A DNA stretch of 64,000 nt from Agaricus subrufescens. Its lineage: Eukaryota; Basidiomycota; Agaricomycetes; Agaricales; Agaricaceae. The position numbers were made by a program, and so were the translations under genes. The stretch covers positions 682,001 to 746,000 of the forward strand of contig CM057067.1 in NCBI GenBank assembly GCA_029945375.1, written 5' to 3'. Each line of letters opens with the position of its first letter. The stretch's first letter is position 1. Under the pieces are notes generated by a model. That model was not told the DNA's origin. It ran no database searches and saw only the letters and a program-made list of their open reading frames with translations. Positions 22,441-32,550 of this stretch are shown in pieces.

Positions 22441-23050
22441 ACATGCTCCACGATCTATCCATGCGATCTTTGCCTTTCTTTCCTCAGCAAGTCTCCACCG
22501 GGCTCGTCATTTTCATCAAATGCCCCAGGTAGAACCTTTCCTCGGCTCTCGTTACCTACAAATTTCGTCAACCCACTCTTTCGACGTCCATCACCACCAG
22601 TGGCACCAGCCGCCGCTAGTCTAGTCGTTGGTCTGGAATCCTCCAGGGCGGTCATCAGGAACCCAGAAGGCAGGATCAAAGGTCGTTTCAACTGGTTCTA
22701 GCTTTGGTGTCAGAAAGACCTCATGAGGCTTGTGAGTGTGCAATAAGCCAGTGATAAAGCTGCTCAAGACAAAGCAGCGAGTATAATGGCTTGAGATTCG
22801 GCAGGTAGTGCAACCCCTTCACATGGGCCTAGTCCTTGACCCAAGCAGCCGAGGTGAGCATTGTCTGAGGCTCGTACGCCTGGCCGTAAAGTGTGTCCGG
22901 GTAAAGGTTCATCATGATAATTGAAAGACATCCATATATAGGCTTTGATAAAGTGAGTTCCAGAGATTCTGCAGCTGCGGGTGCTGGAGAGAGAGTGGAG
23001 AGCAGGCGAGTTGAACAGTATTTCTGTTGTCACATCAGTCACATCACAAT
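22441..23050 (-). pseudogene. SAP-gene relic upstream of NLR6
   Basis: Minus-strand fragments of the SAP gene survive in order: the CAAATGCCCCAGGTAGAACC region near 22,520, TPKLEPVETTFD-like sequence at 22,670-22,710, RPGVRASDNA near 22,870, and the MTDVTTEILFNSPALHSL beginning at 23,042. Internal deletions remove most of the gene, and no continuous frame spans it. As at 13.4 kb, it sits head-to-head with an NLR locus. Confidence 0.62.
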
Positions 23051-23093
23051 GCGCGACGCGTGCTAATGAACTTGGGGCACGTGACCGCGTCGC

Positions 23094-23117
23094 GATTTAG
23101 AATCTAGATTCTAAATC
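23094..23117. repeat. 24-bp perfect palindrome in NLR6 promoter
   Basis: GATTTAGAATCTAGATTCTAAATC reads identically on both strands (12-bp arms, no spacer). It sits just after CACGTGACCGCGTCGC, where NLR4 has GATATCTTCTTGTGACTGG. The palindrome therefore looks inserted or locally expanded relative to its paralogue. Function is unknown. Confidence 0.75.
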
Positions 23118-23492
23118 TTGTGACTGGTCCAACGGCAGTGGAACCAGGAACACTACAGAGCCAGAGTATGGCTGCTGACCGTCTATAATTCCTTTCCCCA
23201 CGCACCGCCGCTAGCACCGACCACCAGATGCATCAAGCAGACCGCTAGCTCGGTATCACGCTAAGTAGAGCACTTGCGAGCGCTGGAACTGCCATGGACA
23301 CTGCCAGAGACTCGAGGGATAGCTGCTCATTTACTTCACATTGCCTCTCGCGCCAACTACCTGATGCAACAAACACCAACTCAAGTACCGCGTTAAGTAT
23401 AGTAGGCGTCGAGACTGCCACGAATAGCCCTCTTATGTCGTATTGCGCAGGCTGGGCAACCTTGCACTTCTTCCTATCCTATCTGTCTTCCG

Positions 23493-24306
23493 ATGCTCAA
23501 CCTCCTACTCTACCTCTTTCTTGGATTACTGCCGCTGCTTGCTGTGCTATGTCTTGTCTCGAAGACCCTACACTTCTACTTGCTTCGACTGGCTCAAGGG
23601 CTGACGGTGACTCCCCTTCTCTGAATTCCACTTAGCTCGGAGTTGTTGATTGGATTCATAGCCACGTCCGCCCAGTCTCTCGTCAGACCCTCAAGCACAG
23701 TGGACCAGCTGGTTCAATAAAGCCGGCAACTCTGTTTTGTGCGGCCCCGTTTTTATCGACAATAACGGGAAAAATGGTGAGAAATACATCATCGCAAATC
23801 TGGCGCTGTGCTAATGCAGGCTGTATCGCTGGTAGCTAGCGTCAACATAACCAGTGTGGATGGATGTAAGAAGCTATGTCATTGCGTCATACGTTTGCCT
23901 GACATCCGAAGTTACGGTCAGTTTACTGAAGGAAACAATACCCGGCGCAGAGTTTGGTTCCTCTGCTCGTGACCCACCTCCGCGGTGCCATCCTGAAACA
24001 CGACTGGCGATTTCAAATCGATGTGTGGACTTCATTTTTCATTGCACTGGCGAGAAGAAGATTCGCTGGGTGTTCGGTACCGCTGGGGCTGGGAAATCGG
24101 CCGTTATGCAGAGTGTTGCTGAACATTCCCTCGTGTCCATGCTCATACGCGTGTCGGTCTTCTTTTTCTGGAATGGACGCAGTGACGGTTCCAAGGCCAT
24201 CGTAACACTGGCCTACCAACCGGCAATACAATGCGAGCCGTATCGCCAATTCATCAAACAAAAGATCGCGCACGATCCGGGGACCATTCCTAGCATACAG
24301 AGATGA
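23493..24306 (+). pseudogene. NLR6: truncated NACHT/STAND gene
   Basis: Exons 1-3 are intact in frame: 23,493-23,606, 23,662-23,776 and 23,836-23,865. The first gives MLNLLLYLFLGLLPLLAVLC. Exon 2 has lost the usual Met (WFNKAGN for MFNQAxN). Exon 4 starts at 23,912, and Walker A is altered to GTAGAGKSA while keeping Lys-Ser. Homology ends abruptly after KQKIAHDP (about 24,279), where unrelated sequence begins and a stop follows at 24,304-24,306. Walker B and everything downstream are missing, so it cannot be a working NTPase. The break coincides with the unrelated insert that brings the genes at 24.5-26.1 kb. Confidence 0.75.
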
Positions 24307-24527
24307 TGGCGACCTTTTTTGGTGTCTTTATTCTATTTTGTATGGAACTCAATATGCACCTCTGGGAAACTAAATGAAGGGGATTGAGTATCAGAACGCC
24401 GGAGAAATTCAAGGCCACCGAATGAGCGAACAATTAAGGGGGACTATGACTGCCGTAAAGGGATGTCTTAACTGCGACTTGCCATTGCATTGCATTCCGC
24501 CAGGCCCTACGTGTGAACGTTCCCTGA

Positions 24528-24961
24528 ATGGATAGTTTTGTTACGAATCGAAGGCTGGACTCCACCGCATGGGAGAGTACCAGTCAACTGACAGTACAAG
24601 CAGAGGATTATATTCTGCTGAATCCAAACCTTGAGTCCCAAGCGTACAAGTGCCCAAAGACTCTTGACATTGGTGAAAGATACGGCATTGAACTAACCCT
24701 GGGGTTTGGGCCCTGGAAAGACCAAACATCAGTGGTATGTTGTCGCGCGTGACGCACATATCCCCGTTTTCACCAACTTTTCGACTTTTAAACTCTTACA
24801 CTTTGCAGGCGCTCATCTATTGCTCTGGCTACCAAACACTCAAAAAATTGAATATTGTCAAAGTGCTGTCTGTATGTTATCCATCTTGCGGATCTTTTGT
24901 GTCACCAAGAACAAACAAGTGCCCCATTTCGTGAAATCCTGGACCTAACAGCGCAGGTTAA
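24528..24961 (+). CDS. Hypothetical two-exon protein, about 119 aa
   Basis: Exons 24,528-24,734 and 24,809-24,961 join in phase 0 across a GT-AG intron (GTATGTTG ... CTTTGCAG). The product contains LDIGERYGIELTLGFGPWKD before the junction and ALIYCSGYQTLKKLNIVKVL after it. The matching frames across good splice sites suggest a real coding relic rather than chance. I do not recognise the family. It lies between truncated NLR6 and the membrane-protein gene, inside the inserted block, and may be a fragment of a larger gene. Confidence 0.3.
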
Positions 24962-25056
24962 GTGGACGCCGGAAGCCTCTACACGTTCCAGAACCCGCAG
25001 TTCGATAGTAATCGCTCTCTCAACCCTCCCCTCTCACTCACATCCAACAATCGCAG

Positions 25057-26103
25057 ATGGGTTCCCCGGGCCAACATGGCACTGCTCGCTCTCACTACGA
25101 CTTCCCACAAACATCACGAAACTATGTAGAGGTTGCAGCGATGATGATGCCGAAACCTATGACGGGAATCAAGCACATGTTGCGCCCCGCTTGCAAACAT
25201 CTCCCGATGCCTATGTCGATGGGTTGGCAAGAGAATCCAGTCGATGACGACTATCCACAACGCCTCCTCGTCCCCGGACTTCAACTCTCAGATATCGATT
25301 CCGGTGCTACACGCCCCGTCGTTGCGCCATGGATGCATGCACTATACAGCATGACACATGATAATCAGCCGAGCAGTGTGACTGAAATCAAGTTGGAGGA
25401 CGCTCATTTTGCAAAGTCCTTCACTTGGCAGCACAAAGCTGTTCTGTGTGTCCTTTGCTTTCAAGGCATGCTCGGTCTGCTAGCTTTCGCACGCAGTCAG
25501 CTACGCGAGGGGACTCTCATCCTCTTTGGTATCCTCTTGCAAATCTTAGAGGGTTACTGTACCTGGAAATATCCTACCTGTAGGCCTCCGCGTGCCGTCG
25601 CGAAACCGCGATACTATGTATTGCACAAAGGCATGGCATCCACACACTTCCTTCTGATTTCCCACCGACCTTCGAATATATCAACAAGTGTTGAGAAACC
25701 ATATACCAACCTCGAGGATGTCGCAGTACCCTTACCAGTTGTACGAAAAGGTTACCGCCGACTTCAGGAAGTATTTCTTCGTAAGCTGCTTCAGTTTGCG
25801 AACATGGGTCTGAAGATGGGAGCTGTCCTCACTCCCACCGATAGCCTCATTTTCCCATTTACGCTTCTGATCGGCACTGTTGCGTCTGAGATCATCATAT
25901 CCCTCCACACACCCTTACCGAGATACTCCGAGATGGAACCACTAGATACCGCAGACCCCAAGCACTCGAGCACGTTGGACATGCTTGCCGCTATCAGCCA
26001 GAAAAACGGGGTGTTTTTCCGTGGGGTTCGTAGAATCAATTCTTCCCGATCCAGCGGGGAATCACGTCGATTATGACTGGATAGAAAAAGTTCTGCGAAC
26101 GAA
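25057..26103 (+). pseudogene. Multi-spanning fungal membrane protein, frameshifted
   Basis: A 339-codon frame begins at 25,057. Conserved-looking stretches include VVAPWMHALYSMTH, hydrophobic segments at about residues 128-150 and 157-172 (AVLCVLCFQGMLGLLAFA, LILFGILLQILEGY), PAVAKPRYYVLHKGM-like sequence and a further hydrophobic segment near 265-285. I recall similar unnamed membrane proteins in other mushrooms. The expected end (VGFVESILPDPAGNHVDYDW) is present but in another frame from about 26,010, so a one-base shift in AAAAACGGGGTGTTTTTCCG interrupts it unless it is a sequencing error. After the shift the frame runs straight into the MFYQASK segment of NLR7. The N-terminal start is uncertain. 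Confidence 0.5.
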
Positions 26104-26110
26104 GAAAGGC

Positions 26111-28493
26111 ATGTTTTACCAAGCTAGCAAAATTTCTTTGCCTGGCGCTGTGTTTATCGGTGGCAGGGATAATAGTGAGTGAATACTTGTTATATCTGTA
26201 GCGTACTAGCATGAACTGATTTTCTTGTAGCTACCGTCAATATAAACGGCGGTGATGAGTGTAAGAAGTTTTCTTTGTTACGTCGTACCTTTACTGACAG
26301 CTGTAGTCATGGCCAAGTTACTGCAGGAAACGATACCCGGCGCCGCGTTTGATTCCTCAGCTCGCGATCCGCCCCCGCGATGCCATCCTGGAACGCGCCT
26401 GGCAATATTAGAACGATGTGTGGCTTTCATCGTGAATTGCACTGGCAAGAGGAAGATGCGTTGGGTGTTCGGTGCCGCTGGGGTCGGGAAGTCTGCCATT
26501 ATGCAAAGTGTTGCAGAACATCCCATCGCCTCTGTGCCTATACGCGCATCAATCTTCTTTTTCATGAACAGACGCAGTGACGGGTCCAAGGCCATCGTAA
26601 CACTGGCCTACCAGCTGGCAGTACAGTGCAAGCCCTACCGCCAGTTCATCAAGCAGGAGATTGAGCTTGATCCGTCCCTCCTTCAAAAATCAATGACAGT
26701 ACAGTTCAACAAATTAATTGTTGAACCATTCATCCACTCTCGACTAAATTCTATCGGCCGCGTGTCGATAATAATCGATGGTCTTGATGAATGCGACAAA
26801 AAATCTACTCAACGGGAGCTCCTTCGACTCATTTCCGACTTTTGCCTCACGTACCCTTCTTCTCCCATCGTATGGATGATTGCCAGTCGCCCAGAGCATC
26901 ATATCACATCCTTCTTTGCGCAAGCTAGCGTTGGAGCAGCCTATGAAAAGGAAGAAATCCCTGTTGACTCGGACAATGCTTGGGAAGATGTCGAAAGATT
27001 TCTTCGTGAGCAACTGATCACAATACAAGATGAATTTTCACTCCACCTCCAGGCACAGGCACAGTGGCCCTCTGAAGAGGACATCTGGAAGCTCGCTGAT
27101 GCTTCGGGTGGCCTCTTTGCATTCGCCCAAACAGTCGTCAAGTATATTGGTGATCACAACATCGGAGACCCGACTAGACAACTCAAAGGTGTATTGCGTG
27201 TCATTGATGCCCATCCGCTCCGTAATGCCTCACACAAGGAGCATCCGATGGCACTTCTTGATGCATTATACTCGCGTATCTTGTCCGAGGTTCCAACCAA
27301 AGTCATGGGAACCGTACGAAAGCTCTTGTTGGCGTTGGTCATTGATTGGGAGCAGCTTTGTGATAAAAGAGGAAGAGACATCGTTGTTCTAGGCAACTGG
27401 TTGGGTATAAGTCGTGATGAGGCTTATGCCGCCATTCGACATCTCAGTTCTGTTTTGTATGTCTCGGGTGATGGAGAAGCGGACTTAAAACAGCTTCGAT
27501 ACTTTCATAAATCATTTCTTGACTACTTGATTGACTTTTCCCGTTCGGGATTTTCTCCGGATATCAAGCGCGAAGCCTACCGACTCTTTATTCAATGTAC
27601 AAACAGGATACTTGCACAGGCCCTAGATGGCATTGATGTTGGTGATCTCAACTATCATGTTACGGACGTATTCGGTGGAAGAATAGTGCTGATGCGCGGT
27701 CCCGGCACAGGTGACAACATTTCGCTTACTTGGCCAGCAGAGGAAGGAAGTGACTGGCACGAGAAATTAATAAGGGTCTACATGTATAAATTGGCTTTTG
27801 CCAGTATCATGTATGGGCTTTGGCGTGGAGAAAGAGCAGCTTGTAACGTGTTCTTCCTTCGTCTCATGGCAGCACGCCTAGATTTATTCTCCAGACGTGT
27901 TGCTCAGGTATTGTCTTTCGTTGTGTTTGTGAGTTCTTGTGTTACTCTCTGGCTACCATACTCAAAGATACTGTTAGAATCAATCCCATTGTCAGGAATT
28001 CATGGAACAAGGCCTACTCTTGAGGATACCCATCAAAGTGCTCATTACCGAGCTCATACTGTTTCCCCCCCGCTTGCACTTCCATTGTCCCACTACACAG
28101 AATTCCAATCTATCCGATCCATGGAATTCGGCATGTACAGTGAGTGGAATAGTTGGATTTCTCGTAGTTTGTTGACACTGTGTCGTACAGCATACAAGGC
28201 ACGGTCTGTATGGCAGGTGGGGCGAAGGCAGAAGTAGTTGGTCAACGGACCTCAGTTTAGACCTCGAGGGTCAATCTAAATGTGAATTCTGCTATCGCCG
28301 GTTCGAAAGCCAACTTGAGAGTTGGAAGGCCCAAAATCCGGATTACCCGGTCTTGGTTCTGTTCACCTCCGCTGGGATAGGCATCGTAGAATTTCGATTT
28401 GTTGATCTGGAGGATGGCATATCGGAGTGGACGTACAATTTTTGCCATAAATTTTTGAAGGAGGAGCGTAAGAGACTGGGAAGCACTCTATAA
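26111..28493 (+). CDS. NLR7: NACHT/STAND NTPase with replaced N-terminus
   Basis: Exons are 26,111-26,174, 26,231-26,260, 26,307-27,928, 27,978-28,139 and 28,191-28,493, giving 726 residues from MFYQASKISLPGAVF. Unlike its paralogues it has no hydrophobic MPDL exon upstream; the preceding frame instead encodes the end of a membrane protein (DYDWIEKVLRTKKG directly before MFYQ). Walker A is at about 87-95 and Walker B reads SIIIDGLDECD. The exon 6 C-terminal domain is complete with CEFCYRRFESQ. Either translation starts at 26,111, or the gene was once a membrane-domain/NACHT fusion now cut by the frameshift near 26,010. NLR8 follows 255 bp downstream on the same strand. Confidence 0.75.
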
Positions 28494-28747
28494 GTTCTTC
28501 ATTTTTGTCATTGTAATTTAGACGACCAGCTTTTGTAGTACTTGAGGCCTAGGTTACTTTATTCACGTGTGTGTGGCAAAAGTTCGGGGTCGCAATTGAA
28601 AAGCATTTCCCTCCTCTCGATCACACTCAATTTCAGATGTGATATCTTCCCATCACCGGCTCGGGCTCATCCCGCAAGCGCCCATGCACATGTCGTATGG
28701 GCAAGCGGGTTAAAGCCACCCCACTTCCTGTGCGCCACGCTGTACTA

Positions 28748-31637
28748 ATGCCCGACCTCCTCTTCTACCTCCTTCAACTCCTTCTACTGCCCCTTGTGCT
28801 ATCCTACATCTGGGACATATTAAGCTTCCTCTTTTTTCGACTGGCTTTCACGCAGCCAGCCAATTCACAAGACGTAGCCAGTGTCGCCACCCCTACTCCA
28901 AATTCCACAGACTACCCTCCAGCTGGTGGTGCGCTGGATAAAGCAGCTATCCCACTCGCTCAGGCTCCACTAGTTGCACCCAGTAACTCGGCCCTTGCGC
29001 GAACACCTGAACAACACAGCCCGCTTGCTCGATCATCTACGAATACGCCTTTGACCACCACCAACCTCGACGAATCTCAGCATGAAGACCTGCCATCTGT
29101 ACTTCAACATTCACGGGCAGCAACAGCTCCTTCACAGCAGGTCCTGCTGCCTCAAGGGCTGACGGTGATTTCCCTCTTTTGGGTTGTAATTCAGGATGAA
29201 AGTACTGATGCATTCATAGCAACACCCGCTCAGTCACTCACTGCAATCCCAGGAGAGAGGCATGTTTTACCAGGCTAACAATTCTTCTTTGTTTGACAAT
29301 ATACTTATCGACAACAATGATAGTGGTGAGTGAATTTTACTTATATCTGTAGCGTACTGGTATGAATTGATTGGCTTGTAGGTGTCGTCAATATATACAG
29401 TGGTTATGATTGTACGAACCTTTTCTTTGTTATGTCGCATGTTTACTGATAGGTCTAGTCATGGCTGAGCTACGGCGAGAAACGATACTCGACGCAGCAT
29501 TTGATTCCTCTGCTCGCGATCCGCCCCCGCGATGCCATTCTGGAACACAGCTGGCAATATTAGAACGATGTGTGGCTTTCATCGAGAACTGCTCTGGTAA
29601 GAGGAAAATGCGTTGGGTGTTTGGGGCAGCCGGGGTTGGAAAGTCAGCTATCATGCAAAGTGTTGCAGAGCGTCCCCTCGCTTCCGTGCCTATACGTGCA
29701 TCAATCTTCTTTTTCGTGGACGGATGCAGTGATGGTTCCAAGGCCATAGTAACACTGGTATACCAACTGGCAGTACAATACGAGCAGTACCGCCATTACA
29801 TCATACAAAAGATCGCGCACAATCCATTTCTTCTTCAGAAGTCAATATCAGTACAGTTCAACGAATTCTTTGTTGAACCATTCATTCACCACCCTCGACT
29901 AAAATCTATCGGCTGCGTGTTGATCCTAATCGATGGTCTCGATAAATGCCACCAATCCAGTACTCAAAAGGCGCTCCTCCGACTCATCTCTGACTTTTGC
30001 CTCGCGCACCCTTCGTCGCCAATCGCATGGATGATCGCTAGTCGCCCTGGGCCTCATATCAAAGACTTTTTTGCCCAATTTAATTTTGAAGTCCTTGAAA
30101 AAGAAGAAATTCTTGTTGACTCTGAGGAAGCTCGGGAAGATATCAAAGGATATCTTTGCGTGGAACTAATGAGGATAAAAAATGAAATTTTATACTACTC
30201 CCAGGCGGCGTGGCCCCCGGAAGAGGATTTTGTGAGGCTCGCTGATGCATCGGGTGGCTTCTTTGCATTCGCCAGTAACGCCGTCAAGTATATCGGAGAC
30301 TCAGATATCGGGGACCCAACCGCACAACTCAATGATGTACTACAGGTCATTGATGACCATCCGCTGCCGAATGACTTACGCGAGAAGCATCCGATGGCGC
30401 TCCTTGATGCGTTATATTCACGGATCTTGGACAATATTCCAGCCAGTGCTAAGCGAAACGCACGAAATTTCTTGTTGGCATTGGCTTTTGATTGGGAACA
30501 GCTTTGTGGTGAGGGAGGAAGAAACTTTATTGTCCTATGCAACTGGCTGGGTATGACTTGTCACGAAGCATATGCCGCTATTCGACATCTCAGTTCTGTT
30601 GTGTATATCTCAGGCGATAAAGAGGCGAGCTCAAAACGACTTCGATGCTTCCATAAATCATTTCTCGACTACTTATCCGACTATGATCGTTCGCGATTTT
30701 CGCCTGATATCAAACAAGAAGCTCGCCAGCTCTTCAGCAAATGTACAAGCAGTGTCCTCAAGCAGGCTCCGAATGGCATCGATATTGGTGGCCTCAACTA
30801 TGACGTCGCTATAATTGGTGCAAAAATAATCTTGGCGGGTAGTCCTGGCACAGGTCACAGGATTCAGCTTACTTGGCCTGTAGAACAAGAAAGTGACTGG
30901 AAAGACGAATCAACAATGTTTTACATGTATAAAATGGCTTTTGACAGCATCATGGACGGCCTTTGGAACAAGGACAAAGCTTTCAATGATGTGTTCTTCC
31001 TTGGTCTCTTGGCTGTCCGCCTAGATTCATTATCCGAACATGCTGCTCAAATATTGTCCGATGTCGTGTTTGTAAGTTCTTGTATTACTCTATGGCGGTG
31101 ATGCTCAAAAGATACTTTTAGGATCGATCACGCCGCCAAGAATCCATAGATCAAGGTTTACTCCAGAGGATACCCGCCAATGTGCTTACTATCGAGCATA
31201 TAGTGTTTGATCCTCACTTGCAGTTCCATTGTCCTACTACACAGAACTCTAATCTGTCCGATCCATGGAACTCATCATGTACAGTGAGTGAAATGTTTTG
31301 GCTTCTTGTAGTTTGTTGACGCTGTGCTGCGCAGCATTCAAGACATGGGCATTATAGTAGGTGGGGTGAGGGTGAGAGTAATTGGTCGACGAACCTCAGT
31401 TTGGATCACGGGGGTAAATCAAAATGTGAATTCTGCTATCGCCGACTTAAAACTCAACTCGAGAGCTGGAAGGACTACGTTCCAAATTACTCGGTCTTGG
31501 TTCTGTTCACTCCGGGTGGGGTAGGCATCGTAGAAGTTCAGTTTGTTGATCCGAAGGATGGCATATCGGAGTGGACGTACCATTTTTGCCATAAATTTTC
31601 GAAGGAGGAGCGTAAGAGATTAGGAAGTACTGTATGA
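28748..31637 (+). CDS. NLR8: NACHT/STAND protein with altered Walker B, 876 aa
   Basis: Exons are 28,748-29,164, 29,220-29,325, 29,382-29,411, 29,459-31,071, 31,122-31,283 and 31,335-31,637. Exon 1 encodes 139 residues: MPDLLFYLLQLLLLPLVLSY, then a Pro/Ser/Thr-rich linker ending LLPQGLT. The only plus-strand copy with the long N-terminus. Walker A GAAGVGKSA is at about 240-248. The DGLDECD motif reads DGLDKCH: Lys codon AAA at 29,944-29,946 replaces the usual acidic residue. In STAND and AAA-type ATPases that acidic position activates water for hydrolysis, so slow or absent hydrolysis is expected; this is inference. The C-terminal part has CEFCYRRLKTQ, FTPGGVGI (usually FTSAGIGI) and VDPKDG. 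Convergent with NLR9. Confidence 0.76.
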
Positions 31638-32550
31638 ATGTCCTTCGTTCTTGTTGTTGTAATTGAGAATGGCTTTTGTAGCACTTGAGGCATAGAATAC
31701 GTGCCAACTTTCGGAGTTGTCGTTGAAAGGAATTTCCGTCGTATATATCAGGTAAGATCACGCACCATGAAGTCCCACCAGAGTCCAGACGCGATGCTCT
31801 GAGGTCTCATTGGAGTCCTGGAACGACGGTAGAGAAAGTGGAAAACAATGAAAAAAGCCAGAGAGTGGGGACCGTGGTGCGCAGGCTCTGTTTCAACAAA
31901 AAGCCGAGATGTCAACAAGGGAGGGGAAAAAGAAGTGGTCAGTGTTTGGTGGTGGAGCGAAATCAAGCACACCGAAGAAGGACAAGTCTACAAGTATGGA
32001 AGGGGATGAGCAAGTCGAGATGTACATGAGCTCTCATCTGTTCACGTTTCTCAAGCTCATTGCGTCGATTGTCCCCACTATCAAAGTCGATTCGAAAACT
32101 TCATTCTGATGGCCCTTTGTGACTGCCTTGTCCTTTACCCGGTATACCCTTCTACTTGTGCATCTTACACATGGTTTTGTCAGGGCGCACTTCCATGCTT
32201 AAAGCCTTCCTTTCTGTAGACCATGTGTTTGGGTGTTTCTTTTCTTCACCAAAGCGTCCGCGGAGGATCAGAGCAATGTAACATAGTTATCACCTATAAA
32301 CCTTTTTTTACTCGTCTCATCGGTTTCCTCAAGTTGGATCAATTTAATTTTCCTATATTTCATATAACAAGGTGAACCGGGACAAGGACCGCCCATTTCT
32401 CCACCAGGCCGTGGGACCAGGGGGTAAACAAAAATTTATATAACAGTCATCCCAAATCCATGGGCTACTATGTCAAATTTGCCTACATCACTATCGAGAG
32501 CGGTCTATACATAGAACAAAAACTAAGCGACCAGAATAGAATGAAGAACG
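31638..32550. other. Convergent NLR8/NLR9 spacer
   Basis: Bases 31,795-31,900 match the SPC25 upstream region (TCCTGGAACGACGGTAGAGA to ACCGTGGTGCGCAG). They are followed by the small frame at 31,909-32,109, and then by about 390 bp matching the 3' flank of NLR5 (17,765-18,150). The order is the same as in the NLR4/NLR5 spacer, showing that the whole convergent pair was duplicated as a block. Nothing else stands out. Confidence 0.5.
31909..32109 (+). CDS. Small ORF, 66 aa, downstream of an SPC25-like promoter
   Basis: The frame starts MSTREGKKKWSVFGGGAKSS, then a Lys/Thr/Ser stretch and MEGDEQVEM, and ends in a hydrophobic FLKLIASIVPTI tail. A copy at 17,579-17,770 keeps the reading frame and most residues but begins with GTG. 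The upstream ~100 bp resemble the SPC25 promoter. It may be the 5' exon of a lost gene rather than a complete protein. No family recognised. Confidence 0.3.
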   Translation: MSTREGKKKWSVFGGGAKSSTPKKDKSTSMEGDEQVEMYMSSHLFTFLKLIASIVPTIKVDSKTSF

